Source: Pomacea canaliculata
Taxonomy: Eukaryota; Mollusca; Gastropoda; Architaenioglossa; Ampullariidae
DNA length: 64,000 nt
NCBI RefSeq assembly: GCF_003073045.1
Contig: NC_037592.1
Span: 3,895,924 to 3,959,923 of the forward strand
Direction of reading: 5' to 3'
A program made the position numbers and the translations under genes. Shown in pieces: positions 47,201-56,200 of the stretch; position 1 is the stretch's first letter, and every line of letters begins with the position of its first letter. The notes beneath the pieces were generated by a model, which saw only the letters and a program-made list of their open reading frames with translations, searched no databases and was not told where the DNA came from.

Positions 47201-50200
47201 GTGAACAGCTTAACAAATCTCGCTCCATGGAAAGAGAATACCGCAGACAGTAAGTGCTTTGGTTAGAGAATTCTAGCATTAAATCTGAATTCAAAGGTGA
47301 ACATATCAAATAGGTGTGAATTATAGTTTGTTTAATTTTAATGTTAAACAGATAAAATGTTTTGCTTTTGTATATTGAAGTGTAAATATATAATCGATTC
47401 TGTGATTCTGCATTTTAATAGTGTTCTTTTTTTATAGTGTTTCCTTTTATGGATAAAGACCTGACCTCTGTTTATTTTTATTTTTTTTACAGCAACTAAT
47501 ATGTATAAATCACAACTTTGCCCTTACTTTTGTCACATTCGTTTTTTTCTTGTCAATTACTTAGACGCAATGATTCTCTGGGACAAATGGATCGCAGCCT
47601 AGAGGAGGGACATCAGAGCTTTGTTGACACTCGGACACATTTGGATGAAGTGGAGAAAAAGGTGATTGAGATTAGTATTTTGTAAGGTACTTATTAATAG
47701 GAATTGTAAACAGTAAGCCCCAAGAAAGTCTTTTGACACATGTGTGCTTCATTGATTTTAGTCAAACTTTGGAGATGAGCTGTCATCAAATTTACCATTG
47801 GGAATTAGAACATGATTGGGCACATGGGTTTGCTGAGAAAGATTTCTGAAGTGAATCTAGTGTCTCAAAGACTACAAGAGACAAAAAGAAGCAAATGTAT
47901 ATAATGTTTAAAAGTGTCACTCTCTCAGTTATGTCTTTTATTACATATAACTGATAGAAAGTGTTGGATTACTCAGGAATTTAGAAAGAGGTAAAGATTA
48001 AAATCATTTATTTAAAATCAGTTTGTCAATTGTATTATAAATTATATATTATAAATTATAATGTGCATAATATTTAATTAAAATTATAATACTTAAATTA
48101 ATTCATAATAACAGTTTATAATCATTTTAATCTTTCCAACCCACTTCTTTATTTGACCTATCCAAAAGGTTCTGTCAAGTCATGTGTTTTATCTGTGTAC
48201 TTGTTTTGCTTCTTGGCAGCTGGAAGTGTATCGCCCAATCATCAGCCTTGTGGACAACATGGTTACTATGGGCAGTCTCTATGGTGGACAACCTCATGCT
48301 GGCCACTCAATATAGAAAGGTCTCTTTCTGTCTTTTACTTTAGGTTTGAGAACGTGCTTGAAGTTTGCTTGAGCGTGTAGATTTAACTGGTGTGATGGGG
48401 TGGGTGTGGTGTTCTGGAGGGAAAGGAGAGCAAACATTTTATGTACGTATTTCACAAAAATCTAGCTCGGTAGCCTTGTGTTCACCCAGCAGCGGTGGAT
48501 GACTGATTTATCAGGGGAGGTAAAAAATGCAGCAACAGGATTGTGTTTTTCATGCAGTGCACTAGACAAGGTGAACTACAAGCAGTTCATTGTCACAAGG
48601 GCCATAAGGCAATGGAGTCTTATCCTTTCACCTTCCTCCCCTCCCTTCATGAGCCACCCTTCACCTGCTTTGCCTATATCTCTGTCACAGCATTTGCTTC
48701 GGCCAGATCAGTACCAGCCTCCCCGTAAGATGCTAGAGTTCTCTCGCAAGTATCAGGAGGAGCGTGTTGTTGCCAGCATAGAGAATGACATCCGACAGCT
48801 GACAGCAACAGAGGTCGACCTTGAAGTAAGTTCCATTGCTTTGTGCCAGTCATGACATTTAGAGTTGTGATGCTTCTTGGTTCTGCAGCTTATATCAGTG
48901 TAGTGCTTTTGTTTTGTAGGCAGGCATAACAAAAATTTTTAACTGCTTGGAATGCCCACAACATTTTATTTTCAAATGCTTTTTCCATGCACTATTATAA
49001 ACTGGCAGTCCTGTGATGCAGTAAAAGAATTAAAACTTGGACAGCAAAAATCTTAGTAGAATCCATATAAATTTTTCCAATTTTAAGTTGTGGTAATCTT
49101 ATTTCATTTTAAGACCACCTGTAACTTTATTGTATTAGAAAACATTATAATAGTCACCATTAAAAAGAAACTATAGTGATTAAGAAGTTCATTATCTTTC
49201 ATTCTTTCAGGAGAAAATAGAACGCTTAAATGAACTTGATCGTCTTCTGCAAGAGCAGAGCTTCAAAGTCTCCAGTTTTCGAGAGGATAAGGTCAGTAAT
49301 GTAATATACTGATAAACTAAACAGGCCTACTAAAGTTCTAAATTTGATAAGAATAGATCAAACAAAAAGAAATTTTATGATACAGTTGAAATACTAACAT
49401 TAATCTCTAATGATTATTCTTATTGTCTAGAACATTTTATTTCTACTTTTATTGCGCAGAAGCCGCCATTTTGGTTGTCCAAGATATATTAAAATATATT
49501 GTCAGATAACCATTCATTGTAATGCTGATGCTAACATCCAATTAAAGAGAATGAACAAAGCCATTATGATTTGGTGTAGATGAGTGATTTTGAGACAGAC
49601 TTTTGTCAATTTTCATCATGAATTGTTGTGTTGTTTTTAAAAATAAAATGGAGAAGTAGACAGCTGAGCAGTTAAAGCAATGGCATCCAAACTGAAAGGC
49701 ACATGGCTTAATACCATATGGTTCAGCAAACTTCCCCTTAATTGACCCAGCTGTTGGGAATGGGTACAGACTCCATACAGGGGTAGGGGAGGTAGCCACT
49801 GAGAGAGAGAAGAAAGGGCATCACCGTCAAAAATGCTGACCCCATATAAATGCATGGTCTAATACTTCTTTCCCCAAACAACCTGAAAAAGGGACATTAA
49901 ATCTTTCATACTTAATTGATGTTCAGGAACTTCTTGAGAAGGCTTTGGCAGGAATTCTGCGACAGAAGAAAGACTTCCAGAACAGCCCACAGGAACAAAG
50001 ACACCTAACTCAGCAGCTGAATTCAGTGGAGAAGGAACTGTCACGGGTTACCCAGGAACTTGCAGAAGCTTCTAAGGTGGGTGTTGAAGACAGACATCAC
50101 TCCTTTTTTATTAATGTTTTAGGACATATCCACCAACTCCTCAGAATTTTGAGAAAGTGGATAGCTGATAGATTAGAATACTATCACTTGAGATTAGGGA

Positions 50201-53200
50201 AAAGTTTGATATCCATGGTACACCACACTTCCAGTTGATCTGGACGTGGAAAGGGTAGATGACCACTTAAAAATGACTGGGGAGGGAGACCCTCACAAAA
50301 AAGGGTCATAAATATACATTGTAATTTAGAATCTAATTTACTTCCAGGCTTTAGAGGAAACAACTGCTGAGAACAACAAAATTGAACATGAAGTGGCTTT
50401 GCTGCGGACCAAAGTGCATGGTGAACTCAAGCGCAGCAAGAGTGCTCCTTCCCTGGTATGTTCATTGGCTGTAAGAGCAGTTACTTTCAGTATTTGAAAA
50501 ACATCTGTTTCTTAACTTAATTTTTCTTTGTCAGAATACATCTTTACATGTTTTCATCTCAATTTTTTTCATATTTTTGTCAAGGTGTCTTTAAACACAG
50601 TTGTAAAAATGTATTTAAATCCTTAAAAAATGTATACACATCATTATACTTCACATGAGAAATGACTTTTACAAGTAAAGAAATACTAAAGAGATAGTGG
50701 TTGTGCATGTTTGTATATATGGTGTAGATCTTTACATGTATGATGTGGTGTGGATGTTTATATGTACATCTTAATGATATACTTGTGGTATGGATGTTTA
50801 AAAGAGGGGAAGATGGAGCACGAGGAAGAGAAATGTTAAAGTATTATTATGCTTATGTTTGGATATATGCCCTTACTTGTAATTCTAAACAGTGTCTTTC
50901 CCAATTTATTCAAATTCATCATTTATAAATGGTTGCAAATTGTTTTGGACATTGCAGGCATCAGAAAATGCTAACACTAAAGTCAAGATGGAACGGGAAT
51001 TGGCACGTGTACAGAACATGCTACAAGGGCTGTCACAGCAAGGGGAAAAACTCTCTCAGGCCATGAGCACTATCAGACGAACATCATCTGGAACTCAGCT
51101 TGCTGCTGCCTTCGGTTGGTATTTCTCCCTAGAGACTGCTGCTTTGAGCTGCTTCGTATTTCAAAATATCTGTTTTTTTGTTTTTGGGGTTGTTTTTTTT
51201 TTAACATTGGCCCTTGGCGAAGATAGGGTGGGGTCTGTTACTTGTGAGTGTTTATGATATAAGAAGTAGTGGACTAGCCTGTGATATTTAGGCTGAATAA
51301 CTTTTTTGTTTTTGGACAGAGCGAGATGAAGAGGAACAAGCAAAGAAAAGAGGAACATACTTTGAGACGGATGTTGACTCTGGGGAGCAGATTGACCTGG
51401 CACAGCAGATCCCACAAGCGTCACCTCTGTCACCTGCCTCTCCACAATTACCATATTCACCTCCAGAACCTGATGCTGCTGCCTCAGACATTCCCCGTCC
51501 GATCATCAGTCATGGGAGACAAGATGTGAGCTGGAGATGCTGTTGTTATACTAGAAGATTTTCACCAATATGTTTTTAACTTTTTTTAATTATTTTAATT
51601 GCTCTTGCATCATCAGTTTAATGTGAAAGGAGTAAATTTAATAAAAATATAAAAAAAATTAAGCAATCATTCTCTACCTTCTACCCCTGGTACCCCGAGA
51701 TTTCTAACCTTTATATGAACCCAGTGTCTTGCTGTTCCCGTTCAATCATTGCTAGGGGCAACAAAAACAGCTGACCTCGAAAAATGTTGCAGTGGTTGTT
51801 TTTCTCACTTCTTTTCAGGGTACATTAGACCTCAGCAGCAGTTTTTCCAATGCTGATAATGCAGGATGGAATGGGATATTGGTGATGCAGATGACAACAC
51901 CAAGCGGTTCTATGGTGAGTGAGCATATTATTGTGTGTGGTCTAGTGAGTTCAAATCTTATAGTTTGTGGGTGGCTTTTTTTTTTTATCTTTTCTTGTTT
52001 TTTGTCAAGGGAGGGGGCATCTCATTGTTTCATGTTGCAGGTGTTTTAATGCTTAGAGCTAGAAAGTCAAGCCAGGATGTGGAGCAGTGTAGTTTTTGTT
52101 TCTGTGAAGAAAATCCTGCATATTACTTTATCTGAAAATCATTTCCTTGAAAGGAATTAATCAAACATGATCTTCTTATCGTATCATTGAAAACAAGTTC
52201 AAACCAGTCTCCAACAAAGTTTCGGTGTTCTTAAGGCTTGCTGGGCATCTCATTGCTATCTGCTCAAGTTTTCATTGTGATGAATTTTAAAAAATCTGTC
52301 TTCTAAATGTTTATAAAATGGTACAATGTGTAATATTCCACGTGACTGTGTGTTCGACCTACAGGTCTTTTGCCACGAGAAAAGCCTCGGGGACTTACAG
52401 TGCGGGATGTCAAACGGCAATCTGAGCAACGTCGAGAAAGGGAGAAAATGAAGCGAGGGCCCGATGATGATCAAGAGCGTGACTTGCAAGAAGTGGCCTT
52501 GAAAGTCAGTTCGACAGACAGTGAGGTATTTGCACTTTGTTGCTTACTCTGTTTAAGTGCTGGAAACTTAACCATTCATAATTGTGTCATGATGGTATAT
52601 TATTGGTGAATAATGTGTCTTAAATATGTGGACATATTACACTAAAGTTTTTCCTCTTAGCTTATTACTGAATACAAAAATAGCTCTGAACGTTAAAGGT
52701 TGATGAAGAGTGTTAAACTATAGCTATCTACTTTTGCTGTTTATTTGAAATTAACAATAAAACTAATTTAAAGTCACAGTGAAAAATAAAATGGTAAGTT
52801 TAACGAATTATTCAAGTGAAATCAGAATAGTACAGAACTCCAGGTAATCTTTCACCTAATCTTAGATCAGTGCTTGATATAATTAACTGTGAAAGATGAT
52901 CTTTTTTGTGACAGATGAGCACAATCATTCATGCACGATACCCATCATACACCAGCAGCCAGTCCAGCCTTGACCTTTCTGGCCGCGGTCCTCAGTTGTC
53001 TGCGGCACCTTTTTATGAAAACTTGCAACGATCAGGGTCAATGCCAGCACTCAACAATGGAGGCGAAGCCAGCAACTCTAGACGGTCATCATTAGCACTT
53101 TTGGCCCCCAAACCATTTACACCTTATCAGGACAAAACGTCAAAACCATTTAGGAGTGAAATTGCTCTCAGTACTTTAGGTGTTGGTTCAGGATCAGGAT

Positions 53201-56200
53201 CACCTTTTGGTGCACAGCATACCCCAGAGAGTGTGATCCGTGGATTTAAACCAAGTTCATCTTTCCTGGGATTGCGGGGTAGTGCTAGTAATGTGAACAA
53301 TGGCACGAGGGATCGTGTGAGCAATGGTCAATCAGGTGTTGCTGATGTGTTGCTGGACTCTCACCTGCAGGAGCCAGTTCATAGTAGATCATCCAGTCTA
53401 CCAGCATATGCGCAGAGAGGTAACAACTCAGGTTTGCCTGGTCTGCCCCCATGGTCTACAGAACTGGCAGCTTTGGATACAGGAATGTTAGATGCCAAAA
53501 GATCCCCAACAGGCCGTTACCTGACGATCTCATCCAGTGAGCCAACACGCTTGGAATCCCAGGCGTTTTTGAGTTCATCCTTCCATTCTTCTGCAGGTGA
53601 TCTGATTTCTAATGCAAAGGTGGGTAACAGCATGTTGCATGTCATCAGACATGTACATTATCTACCCCTTTACAACTTTCTACTCAGATTTTGATTCATT
53701 CATATATATATATGTGCGTGCACATGCATGTATGCACTCATATGTGCATGCTATTTATATATGCAGATATGCTTATGCTAATGTATTTATATATGCACAC
53801 ATGCTTCATGTTACAGAATCAAACCTTTTGTCTTTTAGTACAATGCATGTAATTTATGACAAAGTCTATTAATAGATGGTTCATGTATTTTTTACTCTGC
53901 AAATGATGGTGATAGAGGGGAATGAATAGAGGAACTCTATATGCAGTCTTCTTTGGATTTTTAAAGTATTCATGCAGAAAAGTTTTTATGTTAGAAGGTA
54001 AAAAGAACAGTTGTTGATGTCAGAATGTTTATGTGTGTAAACACATGTGCATATGTGTGTGTTCATACATGCATGTGCATACTATTATTGCCTTTGTTAA
54101 CATTAGATTGACAATGTGCCTGATATCGTCAAGAGCTCCCAGACTCAGATGGACAAACTTGACCAGATAGATCAAAGCCTCATTGAACGAGAGATTGTGA
54201 GTATATAAAGTCTGTTGCTTGTAGTAATCAGAATTATGCAATCTTTTTATTGCAAGTAGAGGAATAAGTGTTTGGAATAAGCATTTTTTGATAACAGCCC
54301 AAAAAATTCTTTTGCAAACTGTTCGGGTCTGCTGGGAACAGACATTCTGTCCATGTTCTGTTTTCTACATAAATGCATAAATGTTTGTTTCAGTCTCAGG
54401 GCAGGTTTTGGTTTGCTTGGCATTTTTGCCACTCTTTGTTTTACCTGCAGTTCTTTGCCACTGTTCTGTGATTAGTACTTGCATTCTGCTCAGATTTTCT
54501 CTCCAATATCCAAGATACTGAATGTATATTTGTTGTCTGCATATACTCCTGATGACACTAGATTAAAATGCATGGTATAAAGTCAAAAGGGTCATAACGT
54601 GCATGAAAACGGGTACTAATGGGGAGTATATTGCATGTTGAGTGATCAGTAAGCTTAAAGTAGTTAAAGTGCAGCAGTGATGGTTAGGCTTTTATTTTTT
54701 AATTTATGTTTGAGTAGTTAAAGGCTTTTAAAAAATACATCTATTAAGTAGGTGACAGGAAGTAAGAATTTGTAGTGGGAATAAAGGCTTTTAAGAAACT
54801 TCATATCTCAGGTCTTAATGAATGAGAAGGAAGGTGGGTGAGGAGGCAAAAGATGAAGTAGAGGAGGGGAGGAATCCCAACTTTCTTTTTGTGGGTGATG
54901 AGAAATGTGTCCATTGTGTTTGTAATCTTCACTCCATGTCATTTATGCAAACTAACAAAAGTAAGCATGTAATGCACAAAACAGAATGACTGCATCTCAC
55001 TCATTTCTATGACAACCTAACAGCTTTACAAGCCACAAAAGGTTGAGATCCCTGAACGGTATGATCCTGAAGCCGATGCTGAAGAGTTGACAGAAGAGGA
55101 GAAAGTTGAACGGCAGGAGAAAGCTGAGCGTATCAAACGCATGTTGGCACATCAAAGGTATACAATCTATTATCTGTCCCTGGAAAGAGGTTGCCACTCC
55201 ATCTGCCCAGCCAGAAGAGAGCGAAATTGTCCCCCTTGGAGACCTAAGCTCATTGTACTTTATGACGGATATATATTGAGATAGGCCGAGACAAGTACTA
55301 AATTATTGCTCTATAGTCTTTTCCTTCTTTATGAAGACAGCATTTCCACATGCAGGTTTTTATAACATAAATATTCATCCCTTTAAACAACAATACAACC
55401 AATGTTTTCAAATAGCTCATAGTAGAATATACTATATGCTGTTGATGTCCAGCCAGCATAATGTCCAAAACTTGCTTCAAATTTATGGACAAGTCTTGGA
55501 TTGGCTTGTCTTACTAAGAAATCAAGCAGTGCTGCACGAACTTACATTTGGCTAGGCATCCTGACACTAATACACTGGTTAGTGAAATTATCCACACCGG
55601 GGCATATGTTATGCAGTAACTTATTCCAGTCTTCATACAGAATCTTTGTGACAACACGTATAATCTATAAGGGAAGTGATTGTCCATTACATGCAGAGAG
55701 TTGCACTCACGTTGAATAGGCAGAGAGTTGCACTCACGTTGATGTAATCCAGTAAGTTTTTATTTTTAATTTTTTTTCTTATTTTTTTCCTGCCATGTCT
55801 TCATTTGCCTGTCCCCTTAAAATCCAGAAACATTTTATTTAAACTTGAGACTGTAGTTTCCTGTTTTAGACGTTTCCATTAGTGCACTCCTGATTTTGGC
55901 CACATTTAAAAAAAAAACAATTGTTTTTGAGTAACTTCCACACTTGATATTTGAATTACTGAAGCCTCCTCCCTCCTCACCCCTCAAAAATGACAAAAAC
56001 AAAATCATGCTGCTTCTGGCTGGGTGTTGTTGAGTTTTTCACCTCCTTCCCAGCATTGTCTACAGTGTGAAGCCTTTAATGTTAGGATCTTAAGACATAC
56101 AAATTTGTCCATATTGCAGTCAAGTGCAAAAGTTAGTTGGCTTCGAACTTCGAATGTTTTCAGCAAAATATGATGCCAGATCACTGTGTTGTCTGCAGTT

